A stretch of 64,000 nt of DNA, taken from Pseudomonas sp. HS6. Lineage in GTDB: Bacteria; Pseudomonadota; Gammaproteobacteria; Pseudomonadales; Pseudomonadaceae. This document shows positions 1-7,978 of this stretch, in pieces. Each line of letters begins with the position of its first letter. Within the stretch, counting starts at the first letter, position 1. The stretch lies in assembly GCF_023375815.1 (NCBI RefSeq), contig NZ_CP067412.1, forward strand, positions 310,001 through 374,000, written 5' to 3'. The notes beneath the pieces were generated by a model that saw only the letters and a program-made list of their open reading frames with translations, did not search any database and had not been told where the DNA came from. Both the position numbers and the translations under genes were made by a program.

Positions 1-66
1 GACGAGTTCGGTCAGGGGCTCGCCGTGAGCTTCGATCGCAACCTGAAGCTTCACGGCGCCGCTCAT
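1..66 (-). CDS. Mu gp41-like tail assembly protein (partial, 5' end only)
   Basis: Only the first 22 codons are inside the window; the gene runs off the left edge. It starts MSGAVKLQVAIEAHGEP and its ATG overlaps the TGA of the tube gene (ATGA), so the two are translationally coupled. Position directly after a Mu-type tube gene is that of Mu gp41, a small tail assembly protein that precedes the tape measure. The short sequence agrees with that family but would not prove it alone; the call rests mostly on gene order. Confidence 0.6.
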   Translation of the reverse strand, partial: MSGAVKLQVAIEAHGEPLTELV

Positions 67-410
67 TGCCAGGTCCCCTTGATGCCTTCGAATTTCAGTT
101 CGATGGTGGCGTCATCGCCTTTGGAGACTGGCTCTTCGACCAGGTAGGCACCGGCCAGTACGTAGACTTTGCCGTTGCTGAATTCGCAGGTGACGGTAAT
201 GTCGGTGCCTTCGATCAGCTTCTTCAGCGGAAAGTCCGGGGTGTGCAGCGCGGTCACCTTGAACGACGGCGCGATGTCGGTTTCCTTGTAGAAACCCGGT
301 ACGACGGTTTCGCGTTTGACGGCCATCAGCGGGGCTTCGCAGCCGCCATTGATGGTCAGTTGTGCACCGTCGACCTTGACGTAGCAGGTGCCTGCAATCA
401 GTTGACCCAT
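63..410 (-). CDS. Mu-type tail tube protein (gpM-like)
   Basis: A 115-residue protein beginning MGQLIAGTCYVKVDGAQLT, which matches the start of the Mu M tail tube family and its usual length near 118. It should form the rigid inner tube that the sheath drives through the target envelope. I chose the ATG at 410 over the longer open frame (440) because it has a ribosome binding site (AAGGGAG) seven bases upstream. A hairpin with a T-run separates it from the sheath gene, and it overlaps the next gene by ATGA. This is the second, Mu-type tube of the locus; the P2-type tube lies at 7,472-7,978 and looks unrelated. Confidence 0.85.
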   Translation of the reverse strand: MGQLIAGTCYVKVDGAQLTINGGCEAPLMAVKRETVVPGFYKETDIAPSFKVTALHTPDFPLKKLIEGTDITVTCEFSNGKVYVLAGAYLVEEPVSKGDDATIELKFEGIKGTWQ

Positions 411-433
411 GGTGTTACTCCCTTCAAATAAAA

Positions 434-452
434 AGCCCACGCGAGGTGGGCT
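434..452 (-). terminator. Terminator-like hairpin between Mu-type sheath and tube genes
   Basis: On the minus strand AGCCCAC and GTGGGCT form a 7-bp stem followed by TTTTTATTT. It sits between two genes that must be co-expressed, so it is more likely a partial attenuator or an RNA stabiliser setting the sheath to tube ratio than a full stop. Confidence 0.6.
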
Positions 453-477
453 GAAATCACAGCGTCAAACGGGCCGA

Positions 478-1974
478 TCAGGCGACGTCGTCGTACTGCA
501 GACGGAACTGGTTGAGCAGTGCGAACACGCGCAGACCGTTGATGTAATCAGGCGGGAACAGCACGTTCACGCGGCTCGGGTCCTGCACGTCGCGCTCGAC
601 GATCAGGTGCTCGGCGAACAGCTCGGCGTTTTCCACGTGACCTTCCAGTTCGAGCTTGGCGTACTGGGCGATCAGCTCACCGCGAATGGTCGCCGGGGTG
701 ACGATCGGCTGGCCGGCGCCAAAACGGGTGCCGTCGGAGGCCAGTTTGTGGCGACCGTATTTGCTGGTGATCACGCTTTGCAGACGACGCACGATGAACG
801 CCGACTGGTGCATGGTTTCGCTGTCCAGGTACGAGTTGTCGGCCTGGCCGTAAGCGTTCTTCTGGTAGGTGGTGATCGAACGCTGGATGCGCACGTAGCC
901 GCCTTCGTAGTACGCGGTGGCGATGCCGTAGTTGAGCAGCGACTGACGCTCGGTCAGGGTGAAGCGCTCGCTGGCCGGGGCCGGATCGACACCTGGCAGG
1001 CTGCCGCTCTGGGTCGGACGGCTGGCGTCAGCCGAGATGAACACCGACGTGCGCGCAGCCAGTGCCGCGGCTTGTACCCATACTGGTTGCGGAACGCCCG
1101 GCTCCAGCGCCTGAATGGTCATGTGCTGGTCATTGCGAGCCTGACCGGCCGCCACCAAGGTGCCAACGGTGCCGCGCTTGGCGCTGTAGACGTGACCGAA
1201 CAGTTGCTTGGCCCACGACCAGCGACCGGTGCTGTCGTCCATCACTGCTTGCCAGGTGTTGAGGGTGGCCAGGTCGGACCATGGCAGCGCGATGAATTCG
1301 AACGGCTCGTCACCCAGTGCTGCAACGGCAGCCACTTGATCCGGTACACCGACGCCGCCGGTCATGGCGGTGACGGCAGTGGTCAGGCCCGCAGGCGTTT
1401 CTTCGCCGTTGCTCTTGCCCAGGCGATTGAATTGCAGGCTGATGTCATTGCCGCTCTCGCCAGTCCATTTGGCGTTCAGGGTGACCACGCCTTCAGCGGC
1501 GGCAGCGCTCACCGGCAGATCGGCGGTGGCGTTGATTTTCTGCGCCAGGGCGGTAGCCGCCTGAGCAGCAGTGGCACCGTTGACCACGGTGGCCTGTACA
1601 CGGACGCCGCCGACATACAGATTGAGCACACCAGCCTGAGTCGCGGTGCCGGTCAGGGTCAGCACGCCTTTGGCGATGGCGCCGGTGGCGTTGTGCAACG
1701 GCAGGCACCAGATCTCACCGATCGGGTCGGCCTTGCGGAAGGTCTCGTACATCGAGGCCAGCATCGAGCCCTGGCCGCCAATGCTCTTGGCCAGTGCCAC
1801 GCTGGAAACCAGCACCAGTTTGCCGACTTCGCTCGGGGCGATATTGTCGTTGACCTGCGCCACGATCAGGCGGCGCATGGACGAGGACGCGCTATTGGCG
1901 GCCGAGTTGTCCATTTCGGCATAGAACAGCGGTACACGAATGTCCGCAGGGATGTTGCTGAATCCGATCGCCAT
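478..1974 (-). CDS. Mu-type contractile tail sheath protein (gpL-like)
   Basis: 498 residues, close to Mu gpL (about 495). The N terminus (MAIGFSNIPADIRVPLFYAE) is the typical opening of the Mu L sheath family, and the C-terminal half is a phage_sheath domain that in this family carries the conserved assembly core. The product polymerises around the tube and contracts to drive it into the target cell. Its ATG overlaps the TAA of the upstream DUF2635 gene (TAATG). It is much longer than the P2-type sheath at 7,978-9,144 (388 residues) and shares no obvious sequence with it, so the locus encodes two distinct contraction machines. Family assignment is firm; that the two particles assemble separately is inference. 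Confidence 0.92.
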   Translation of the reverse strand: MAIGFSNIPADIRVPLFYAEMDNSAANSASSSMRRLIVAQVNDNIAPSEVGKLVLVSSVALAKSIGGQGSMLASMYETFRKADPIGEIWCLPLHNATGAIAKGVLTLTGTATQAGVLNLYVGGVRVQATVVNGATAAQAATALAQKINATADLPVSAAAAEGVVTLNAKWTGESGNDISLQFNRLGKSNGEETPAGLTTAVTAMTGGVGVPDQVAAVAALGDEPFEFIALPWSDLATLNTWQAVMDDSTGRWSWAKQLFGHVYSAKRGTVGTLVAAGQARNDQHMTIQALEPGVPQPVWVQAAALAARTSVFISADASRPTQSGSLPGVDPAPASERFTLTERQSLLNYGIATAYYEGGYVRIQRSITTYQKNAYGQADNSYLDSETMHQSAFIVRRLQSVITSKYGRHKLASDGTRFGAGQPIVTPATIRGELIAQYAKLELEGHVENAELFAEHLIVERDVQDPSRVNVLFPPDYINGLRVFALLNQFRLQYDDVA

Positions 1975-2153
1975 TATTTGGCTCCCTTTTGTTTAGCTGT
2001 TGCGGTTTTGAGGGTGATATCGCCGTCGGCCAGACGCCGGCGCCACCAGGCGCTGTCCAGCACTTCACGGCCTTCCAGTGGCAGCAGGTCGCCTGCTTCC
2101 GGGTCCGGCACGGCACGGCCGGCGGCCGGCACTACGGTGATGCGGTTGCTCAT
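1974..2153 (-). CDS. DUF2635 small tail protein (Mu gp38-like)
   Basis: 59 residues, starting MSNRITVVPAAGRAVPDPE and containing a central SAWWRRRL segment, a typical DUF2635 pattern. In Mu-like phages this small gene lies between the tail terminator and the sheath, exactly as here. Its biochemical role is not established. The ATG at 2,153 overlaps the end of the upstream gene (stop at 2,150-2,152) and its TAA overlaps the sheath ATG, so it is embedded in a translationally coupled string. It falls below usual ORF-length cut-offs and is easily missed. Confidence 0.8.
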   Translation of the reverse strand: MSNRITVVPAAGRAVPDPEAGDLLPLEGREVLDSAWWRRRLADGDITLKTATAKQKGAK

Positions 2154-2734
2154 GGGGTTACGTCTCCAGAGAAAGTCATTTCCACGCGCCCGTCAGGGCC
2201 GGGGTGTTTCAGGTTGGGGTCGGCCGGGTCGATCGCATCGACCCGCACGGTGACCCCGGTAAAGGACGACAAACCGTCCAGTTCACGTTCGTGCCAACTT
2301 TCCGCAGGCTGACTTGGCAGATTGCGGCCCAGCTGGAACTCGGCAAAAAAGCGCAGCCGGTAGAACGCGCGGCTGCTGTTGATCGAGACCGTTTCGCCGC
2401 CGTCATAAACGATGGCGCTGTAGTCGGAACCGGGCTTGAAACCCACCAGCGCCCGCCACACTTCGGCGCGCAGGTCGTGCAACAGATCCAGCGCTTTTGT
2501 GGCGTCAGTGGCATCAAGCACCAGGACGATTTCGAAGCGGTCGCGAATCGGTTGGCTGGCGGAGTTCTGTGCGGTGCTGGCGCTGGCCACGTCAGCCAGC
2601 GGTAAAACGTGGGCCGAGGGCGTCGGCAGATTCGGGTCGCCTTGCAGAAGCGTCAGGTCAATACCTGTCGAAATATGGCCGGCAAGGCTTGGGCATTGCG
2701 CACGCAGCTGCGTGAGGATCGGGGAGATCTTCAT
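2150..2734 (-). CDS. Tail terminator-like protein (Mu gpK/gp37-like)
   Basis: 194 residues starting MKISPILTQLRAQCPSLAG. The pattern of an N-terminal helix predicted to pack on the tail, a central strand-rich segment (RDRFEIVLVLDA) and a final strand-rich FYRLRFFAEF resembles Gp37-type tail terminators, which cap the end of the tail tube. The Mu order is K, gp38, L, M, gp41, and this gene occupies the K position directly before DUF2635 and the sheath. It starts 61 bp after the end of the P2-type D gene, so this is the junction of the two tail modules. Family similarity is moderate; synteny makes the call. Confidence 0.7.
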   Translation of the reverse strand: MKISPILTQLRAQCPSLAGHISTGIDLTLLQGDPNLPTPSAHVLPLADVASASTAQNSASQPIRDRFEIVLVLDATDATKALDLLHDLRAEVWRALVGFKPGSDYSAIVYDGGETVSINSSRAFYRLRFFAEFQLGRNLPSQPAESWHERELDGLSSFTGVTVRVDAIDPADPNLKHPGPDGRVEMTFSGDVTP

Positions 2735-2795
2735 TGGGAGCGTTCCAGGTTTTGTGAGTGGCCACAGTGATGAGTGTGGCGGTGAGATCGAGGGA

Positions 2796-3824
2796 TCAGT
2801 CCTTGGCTTTCGCCTGGGAGTCCTGGCCCTTCGCTTCGATCAGGCAGCGATAGCTTTCTTCGCGCTTGCCACTGGCGGTGACTTTTTCAATCGACCAGCG
2901 ACCGCGCATGAAGTCCGGCCAGGTGTCATCGAGCACCAACAGACCTTCCGCTACCAGCAGCGGATCGCCCGGGCAGGTGATCTTCAGCATGTATTTCTCG
3001 CGCAGCATCTTGCGCACTTCGGCTTCGCCGATGGCTTTGGCTTCCTCCACACTGGCCTGTTTCTGACGAACGACCTTGTAGGGCTCCTTGCCGGTTTTCA
3101 CCTCCACCTGCTTGCCGGCATCGAGGTCCCAACAGCAGGTTTTACAACCCTGATTCTGGGTGCGGGCAGTCTCTTCCAGCGTGGCGCTGATGAAGGCGTG
3201 ATCGCCCGGCCGATTGTTGCTGGTCACCGAAAGCCTGACGTCGGGTATCACCTGGCCTGAAAAGTTTTTGAGCTGCGCCGGTTTCGCCAGTACGTAAAGT
3301 TCGTTGACCGGTTTGGCAACCGCGTCGTATTTGCGCGCCAGTCGCGTGATGAAGCTCATGTCGGTTTCGTTCGACTGGTCGACATGAGCGATCCTGATCA
3401 ACGCCAGTTCGGGATCGACGCGCGGCGAAAAACCATGCGGCGAGACCAGTTTGCCAAACAGTTCACCAAGGGTTGTGGGCCCGTGGCTGGCCGTGCGTCG
3501 TTCCCTGAATCCGGTCTCGTCCTTGCCACTGAAAGGCGCGGCCGTAGCGACCAGCGTCAGGCGCAGCGGGAACAGCGTCGGTGTCAATCGAGTGATCCTG
3601 AACTGGCCCTTTTCGACCAGCCCGGACTCCAGATAGCCGACCCGCAAACCAATTTTCCCGCCCAGGGTCGGCAAGCCTTCAAGGCCTTCCAGGTCGATCA
3701 CCAGCGTTAGTTGATCGGACTCCATCCCGGCGGCATCGATGTGTTCCCAACTGATCAGGCGCTGATTCAGCAGGGCCTCGTGGGCCCCGTAGATTTCAAT
3801 CGTCGGCGTAAATCCCTGTGTCAT
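2796..3824 (-). CDS. P2-type late control protein D (baseplate hub / tail protein)
   Basis: 342 residues with the gpD/phage late control D fold: two beta-barrel hub domains near the N terminus (TPTIEIYG and the LGGKIGLRVGYLESG stretch) and a conserved middle region with SFITRLARKYDA. In P2 and R-type pyocins this protein forms the hub under the spike at the baseplate. An AAGGAGG ribosome binding site lies just upstream of the ATG and the gene follows X by nine bases. In many R-tailocin loci an endolysin gene follows D, but here the Mu-type module starts instead. Confidence 0.92.
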   Translation of the reverse strand: MTQGFTPTIEIYGAHEALLNQRLISWEHIDAAGMESDQLTLVIDLEGLEGLPTLGGKIGLRVGYLESGLVEKGQFRITRLTPTLFPLRLTLVATAAPFSGKDETGFRERRTASHGPTTLGELFGKLVSPHGFSPRVDPELALIRIAHVDQSNETDMSFITRLARKYDAVAKPVNELYVLAKPAQLKNFSGQVIPDVRLSVTSNNRPGDHAFISATLEETARTQNQGCKTCCWDLDAGKQVEVKTGKEPYKVVRQKQASVEEAKAIGEAEVRKMLREKYMLKITCPGDPLLVAEGLLVLDDTWPDFMRGRWSIEKVTASGKREESYRCLIEAKGQDSQAKAKD

Positions 3825-3833
3825 GCAGCCTCC

Positions 3834-4046
3834 TTAATCCCAGGCCAGAACCGGTTTGATCGCGGCGGGTCTGCTGTCGAGTTCCGGCAGCGTCACCCAG
3901 ACACCTGCCTCTAGGATCGGGCCCTGTTCGGCCAAAGTCGGGTTGAGTTTCCACAGGGCTTCTTCGGCGGTGTCATCACTGCGACCGGTTTCGCGGTAGA
4001 GCAACAGATTCACGGAATCGCCGGCCACGCTTCGTACCTTACGCAT
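3834..4046 (-). CDS. P2-type tail protein X (LysM-like baseplate/tail protein)
   Basis: 70 residues. Tail protein X is a small LysM-like protein that helps join tube and baseplate. Visible family features are an early GDSV segment, a conserved tyrosine plus 'WKLNPTLAEQGP' in the middle, and the terminal 'GVWVTLPEL'. It overlaps the preceding U gene by eight bases, as in P2 (order T, U, X, D), consistent with translational coupling. Confidence 0.92.
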   Translation of the reverse strand: MRKVRSVAGDSVNLLLYRETGRSDDTAEEALWKLNPTLAEQGPILEAGVWVTLPELDSRPAAIKPVLAWD

Positions 4047-4422
4047 TGTTGAACTCCGTCAATACGATCACCCACTTGATTACCATCGCGGTGCCGTCAT
4101 CGATGACCTCGCTCTGGTTTTCGTCGATGCTGGTGATCCGCCACAAACCCCAGTTGCGGCCAATGCCGTCAATCAGCGGCAGTGGCGCTCTCAGTGCTTG
4201 CAGCGCACGTAGTTCATCGAGCCGGTCCATCGCCACGGCGTACATCGAAGTACCGCCGATGGTCAGGTTTTCGGGTTTCTGTCCGATCTGATGGGCTTTG
4301 GGCTTGCTGTTAAGGATCTGCAGCTCGGTCCAGCCGCCCTCGGATTTTCGCGACAGCGTGCTGTACGCGAAATCCCGGGACAGTCCGAAGATGAAACTGC
4401 CCAGTGCCATTTGTTGTTTCAT
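4039..4422 (-). CDS. P2-type tail protein U
   Basis: 127 residues, starting MKQQMALGSFIFGLS, with the family's FxY and LxxxxxGxG features and a C-terminal W-rich strand segment (WGLWRITSIDE). gpU is needed to complete the tail in P2 and is retained in R-type pyocins. The ATG overlaps the tape-measure stop as ATGA and its own end overlaps X, so T, U and X are read as a coupled unit. Confidence 0.9.
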   Translation of the reverse strand: MKQQMALGSFIFGLSRDFAYSTLSRKSEGGWTELQILNSKPKAHQIGQKPENLTIGGTSMYAVAMDRLDELRALQALRAPLPLIDGIGRNWGLWRITSIDENQSEVIDDGTAMVIKWVIVLTEFNNA

Positions 4423-6608
4423 TGGGCGACTCCATCGGTCAGGGCTGCGTCACGGCGGGTGGCGAGCGGGTTGTTGGTCAACAGCGGCAGGAACTGGCCG
4501 TGGAATTGCCCGCTCAGTTGTTGCCCGATGATCGTGCGAATCTGCTCGGCAGTGTCCGGTGCCGGACAAGTGACCTGGATCAGTGGGGAGAAGGTGACTT
4601 GCTGGTTTTGACTTTGGGTGGGAGCGTTGACCAGGTTTTTCGCGACATCTCCCGGCGCAGCGAGTTTGTCGGCGGGCGGGTCTGCGAGTGCTTCTCCTAT
4701 CAATGAGCCCGCCAATCCACCCAAGACACTCCCGATGGCTATGCCGGCACCTGGAATAAGAAGCCCGCCGATCACAGCGCCAATGGCTGTCCCTGCCAGC
4801 TCACCTTTTGCGCTTCCCACCGCTTTTTCATCACCTTCACGCACGCCTTTGAGACCTGTGTAAGCGGCGTGCGCCACCATTAACGGGACAGCGACCTTAC
4901 CCGCCAAAGGTCCCATCCGGGACAGCATCGGCATGACCTTGGCTCCGACGCTCCGCACCGCAGGCAAGACCCTGGCAGACGCACGTTTGATCGAAGGCAT
5001 GACCTTCATCGCCGCACCGCGCAGTCGACTGCCCAGGCTTTGACGAACAGCGGGCGTGCGGGGCCGAGCAGCTTTCGCAGAGGCTTTGGCCTGCTTGCCC
5101 TGACCCGACTTGCGAGCCGATCGTTTCTTTTTGCGGCCGCCACCGTTGTCATCGTCACCGGTGATCATATCGCCGACTTCGGACGGTAAACGTGCCGCAG
5201 CCAGGCGCAGAAGTCTCGTGGAGACCGCATCAAGCACGGCAGACACGCCGGTTTTCAGAGCGCCCGCCACAAACGGCGTGGCAGCCACACCAAGCAATGT
5301 CAGTGCTGCGGTGACGAACGGGAAAGTTTCGGCGGCTGCGCTCAGTCCATTGACCACCGCAGTGAGCCCGATGGCAAAGCCGTCCGTCACCGGGGCCAAT
5401 GCAGTGCCGACTGCCGTGGACAGCCGGTTGAGACTCGCATCCAGCGCATTCCAGCGTCCCTGCGATGTATTGCCATAAGCCTCAGCGGTTTTTCCCGTCG
5501 AGCCTGCATACAGGGACTTGTCAGCAACCAGCTTGAACGCCGTTTGAACATCCTCAGGTTTCTTCAACAACTCGAGGATTGCATCATTGTTGCCAAACAG
5601 CGTTTTAGTCAGCGAAGCCTGTTTCTCTTCAGGCTGTTGCTTGAGTTGTTCCAGAACCAGCTTGATCGTTTCGGGTGCATCGTCACTCATCCCACGCGCG
5701 AGCGACTCCGGATTCAGGCCTATGTCGGCCCAGGCCGAGCGCTGCGCCGACGATGCGGACTCTCCCTTGCCCAGAACCGTCGTGAAACTCTTCAGCGCCG
5801 CTCCGGCATCTGTCTTGCTGGCGCCGCTGTTGAGGAACGCCGCCGCAAGTGCAGCCACTTGCTCGGGTGTCATCCCTGCCGCCTTGGCGCCCTCACCAGC
5901 GCTTTGAACGACGGAACCGATGTCCGCGGCTTTGACGTTCAGGCCACTGTTGCCAAGGTAGCTGGTCGCATCAGCCAGATCCTGGCTCTGCACCCGATCA
6001 AGCTTCAGAGCAGTGCCCCAGCCCGACAACATTTCGCCAGCAGCCTTGACATCGATCCTGAAGGCCGAGGCATTGATGGCCGCATCACGGGAGAAGTCCT
6101 GTAACGCCTCCGTTTTCTGCTCGCCCTTCAGACCATCACTGATGCCGGAGCGCAGGCCTGCGAGCTGCACTTGCAGCAGATCCGCGCCAGTAGCCCCGCT
6201 GGGGGCAACCCGTTTATCACTGGCGATTTCCAGGTTCTTTTCCGAGAATGCCTGAAGTGATTTGTTGCTCAGGTGCAGCACCTGATTCAACTCAACCAGC
6301 GCCGTCTCGTTGGCCATCGCCGATTGCAGTGTTTTCGGTGGCGGGCGCTGCTCGATCTCCGCCTTGAGTTTTGACTTCGGCTCACTATTGGCGGCTGGCG
6401 GCGCCGTGACGACCTTGAACAACGACTGCTGGCTGACCAGCAGTTCACGCAGCTTGATCTGCTCCTGCGTGAGCAAGCGAATATCCACGCTGGCCAAGGA
6501 CAGCGTCAGGTTCAGATCCTGCAGCGATTTGCCGGGATTGGCCGTGAGTGCGTCCGCCGTATTACCACTCTCACTCGCGTTCATGAGCGCATACCTGCTC
6601 TCTGCCAT
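4419..6608 (-). CDS. P2-type tail tape measure protein (gpT-like)
   Basis: 729 residues. The N-terminal half (roughly residues 150-420) is a TP901-type tape measure core with repeated helix motifs (AAAFLNSGASKTDAGAAL). Around 415-450 is a hydrophobic segment (VTAALTLLGVAATPFVAGAL), near 485-520 a very basic linker (GGGRKKKRSARK), and near 640-675 a second glycine-rich hydrophobic segment (GGLLIPGAGIAIGSVLGGL). Such proteins fill the tail lumen, set tail length and enter the target membrane. AGGAG lies ten bases upstream of the ATG; the gene follows the E' frame by six bases and overlaps U by ATGA. Confidence 0.93.
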   Translation of the reverse strand: MAESRYALMNASESGNTADALTANPGKSLQDLNLTLSLASVDIRLLTQEQIKLRELLVSQQSLFKVVTAPPAANSEPKSKLKAEIEQRPPPKTLQSAMANETALVELNQVLHLSNKSLQAFSEKNLEIASDKRVAPSGATGADLLQVQLAGLRSGISDGLKGEQKTEALQDFSRDAAINASAFRIDVKAAGEMLSGWGTALKLDRVQSQDLADATSYLGNSGLNVKAADIGSVVQSAGEGAKAAGMTPEQVAALAAAFLNSGASKTDAGAALKSFTTVLGKGESASSAQRSAWADIGLNPESLARGMSDDAPETIKLVLEQLKQQPEEKQASLTKTLFGNNDAILELLKKPEDVQTAFKLVADKSLYAGSTGKTAEAYGNTSQGRWNALDASLNRLSTAVGTALAPVTDGFAIGLTAVVNGLSAAAETFPFVTAALTLLGVAATPFVAGALKTGVSAVLDAVSTRLLRLAAARLPSEVGDMITGDDDNGGGRKKKRSARKSGQGKQAKASAKAARPRTPAVRQSLGSRLRGAAMKVMPSIKRASARVLPAVRSVGAKVMPMLSRMGPLAGKVAVPLMVAHAAYTGLKGVREGDEKAVGSAKGELAGTAIGAVIGGLLIPGAGIAIGSVLGGLAGSLIGEALADPPADKLAAPGDVAKNLVNAPTQSQNQQVTFSPLIQVTCPAPDTAEQIRTIIGQQLSGQFHGQFLPLLTNNPLATRRDAALTDGVAQ

Positions 6609-6614
6609 GCCGCT

Positions 6615-7318
6615 CTACTCCTGTTTCACGCCAAGGCGAGTGATCGCTATGTCGTAGCGGCGCAACGCCTTTTCGGCGTCCCACTCCAGAATTTCCGCCT
6701 CACTTACCGGGTAAATGAGCGGCACGATATCGAGGATTACTTCGATGTCGCGCTCTGAAAGAAGGCCGCCGGCTGGTTTAAAAAATCGTCGATGCGCACC
6801 TGCAATTGCGTCCAGTCCGGCACGCTCATCAGGGCCAGATCAGGGATCATCAGGCCGGTGCAATGGGCGGTGATGAACTCGGCGCGTTCCTTGGCCGTTT
6901 TCAGCTTCTTCATCACTTTGGTGGCCCGCAGCGCCGGCATTTCCAGGCTCAGCGAGGTCACGGTGCGGCCGGTGACGGCGAGCGGTTGCAGCAGTTGCAC
7001 CTGGTCGGGGTCTTCGGACTTTTCCGCGTCTTCGACCTGGTCGAGAAAGTACGACGTCGGGCGGGTCGAAATTTCGTGCACGTACTGCGCGATGGTCACG
7101 TAGTCCGGACGCTTGAGCTGGTCGAGCTCCTTGACCGACAGCCCGGTGGCCAGCAGCGCCAGTTCGAAGAACTGATCGTCTTCGTCATCGCCGGCGCGTT
7201 CCAGCGCTTCTTTCTGGGCGGCGTAGAACAGTGGCTTGAGCTGAATCGTTTCGATCTGCGAGCCGTCGTCACCGGTGATCGGCGACAACAGGTCATGCTG
7301 GGGTGGCATCCACGACAT
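6615..7318 (-). CDS. Predicted GpE+E' fusion by -1 ribosomal frameshift
   Basis: The E frame contains, in frame, the codons TTT-TTA-AAC, so the canonical -1 slippery heptamer T TTA AAC lies at 6,782-6,776. After slipping one base back, the reading continues into an otherwise open frame of about 55 codons that starts PAGGLLSERDIE and ends with VKQE at the TAG at 6,615-6,617, six bases before the tape-measure ATG. P2-like phages make a minor GpE+E' product by a -1 shift at this same place between tube and tape measure; the product chaperones tape-measure assembly. The shift site is read directly from the sequence; use in vivo is inferred. Confidence 0.8.
6737..7318 (-). CDS. P2-type tail assembly protein E
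   Basis: 193 residues in zero frame, larger than P2 gpE (about 91) as is common in Pseudomonas tailocins. I chose the ATG at 7,318 (MSWMPPQHDLLSPITG) because it has AAGGA nine bases upstream, and the longer frame up to 7,441 would translate a REP element. The C-terminal half (ALRATKVMKKLKTAKERAEFI) corresponds to the gpE family. It is the tail assembly chaperone gene between tube and tape measure and carries the frameshift site near its 3' end. Confidence 0.85.
   Translation of the reverse strand: MSWMPPQHDLLSPITGDDGSQIETIQLKPLFYAAQKEALERAGDDEDDQFFELALLATGLSVKELDQLKRPDYVTIAQYVHEISTRPTSYFLDQVEDAEKSEDPDQVQLLQPLAVTGRTVTSLSLEMPALRATKVMKKLKTAKERAEFITAHCTGLMIPDLALMSVPDWTQLQVRIDDFLNQPAAFFQSATSK
6776..6782 (-). 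promoter_or_regulatory. -1 programmed frameshift slippery site TTTAAAC
   Basis: The heptamer T TTA AAC in the zero frame of E is of the X XXY YYZ class. It lies 37 bases before the zero-frame stop, and the -1 frame stays open for about 50 codons past the shift. A GC-rich stretch (CCGGCGGCC) starts four bases downstream and could stimulate shifting. A downstream pseudoknot was not evaluated. Confidence 0.8.
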
Positions 7319-7351
7319 GAAAGGAATTCCTTGGTGATTCTTGGGTACAAC

Positions 7352-7444
7352 CTGTGAGAGCCAGCCTGCTGGCGATGGCGGCGGGTCAGTCAACATTGAT
7401 TTTGAATGTGATGGCCTCATCGCGAGCAGGCTCGCTCCCACAGG
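7352..7444. repeat. REP doublet inside the tailocin, between tube FII and E
   Basis: Two inverted copies of a Pseudomonas REP-type sequence: CTGTGAGAGCCAGCCTGCTGGCGA on the left and the complement of TCGCGAGCAGGCTCGCTCCCACAG on the right, spaced by about 45 bases. The left copy is diverged. It is unusual to find a REP doublet within a late operon; see findings. Confidence 0.85.
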
Positions 7445-7471
7445 GTTGGGTGTTGCTTTTCTAGCGGAGTC

Positions 7472-7978
7472 TTACGGCATCAGCACCGCACGACGGGCGT
7501 CACCGAGGATGTCGACGCCGTTGAGCACGAACTTCTGGGTGCGCACGTCGATGTCGATCACCGGGACGCCATTTTCCAGACGGTTGTAGGTACGGCAGGA
7601 GAGTTCCAGATTGGTCTTGGGCTTTTCACCCATCTTCACCGCGGTTTCTTCCAGGGATTTCAGCTTGCCGCCGACCGTGTGGTAGGTGAACCAGGTGTTG
7701 CCGTCCTGGTCCTGACCGGCTTCACGCACGTTCAGCAGGATGTCGTCGCCCAGCTTCACACCCAGCGCGAGCATGACTTCGGGGCCCATGCCTTGCAGGG
7801 TCAACTTGGCGTTGAGCGCTTTGCCGCCCTTGACCATTTCTTCAACAATGAAACGGCCGCCACGCATCTCTTCCACATCGAATTCGATCTTCGGCGGCGT
7901 GAATTCTTCCACGGTCGCCGACAGTGGCAGGCCTTGCAGCGTGGCCGCGATGGCCTGGCGATTACGGTTGGTAAACAT
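7472..7978 (-). CDS. P2-type tail tube protein (gpFII-like)
   Basis: 168 residues, typical of P2 FII (about 172). Family features include the N-terminal NRQAIAATLQGL, the central VKGGKALNAKLTLQGMGPEV segment and the terminal KFVLNGVDILGDARRAVL. It forms the inner tube of the P2-type tail. Its ATG overlaps the sheath stop (TAATG), so sheath and tube are coupled. A REP doublet separates it from E. Confidence 0.94.
   Translation of the reverse strand: MFTNRNRQAIAATLQGLPLSATVEEFTPPKIEFDVEEMRGGRFIVEEMVKGGKALNAKLTLQGMGPEVMLALGVKLGDDILLNVREAGQDQDGNTWFTYHTVGGKLKSLEETAVKMGEKPKTNLELSCRTYNRLENGVPVIDIDVRTQKFVLNGVDILGDARRAVLMP

Noticed and set aside
409..2253. 614-codon plus-strand open frame
   Set aside because: Antisense to the Mu-type sheath gene; no ribosome binding site or domain.
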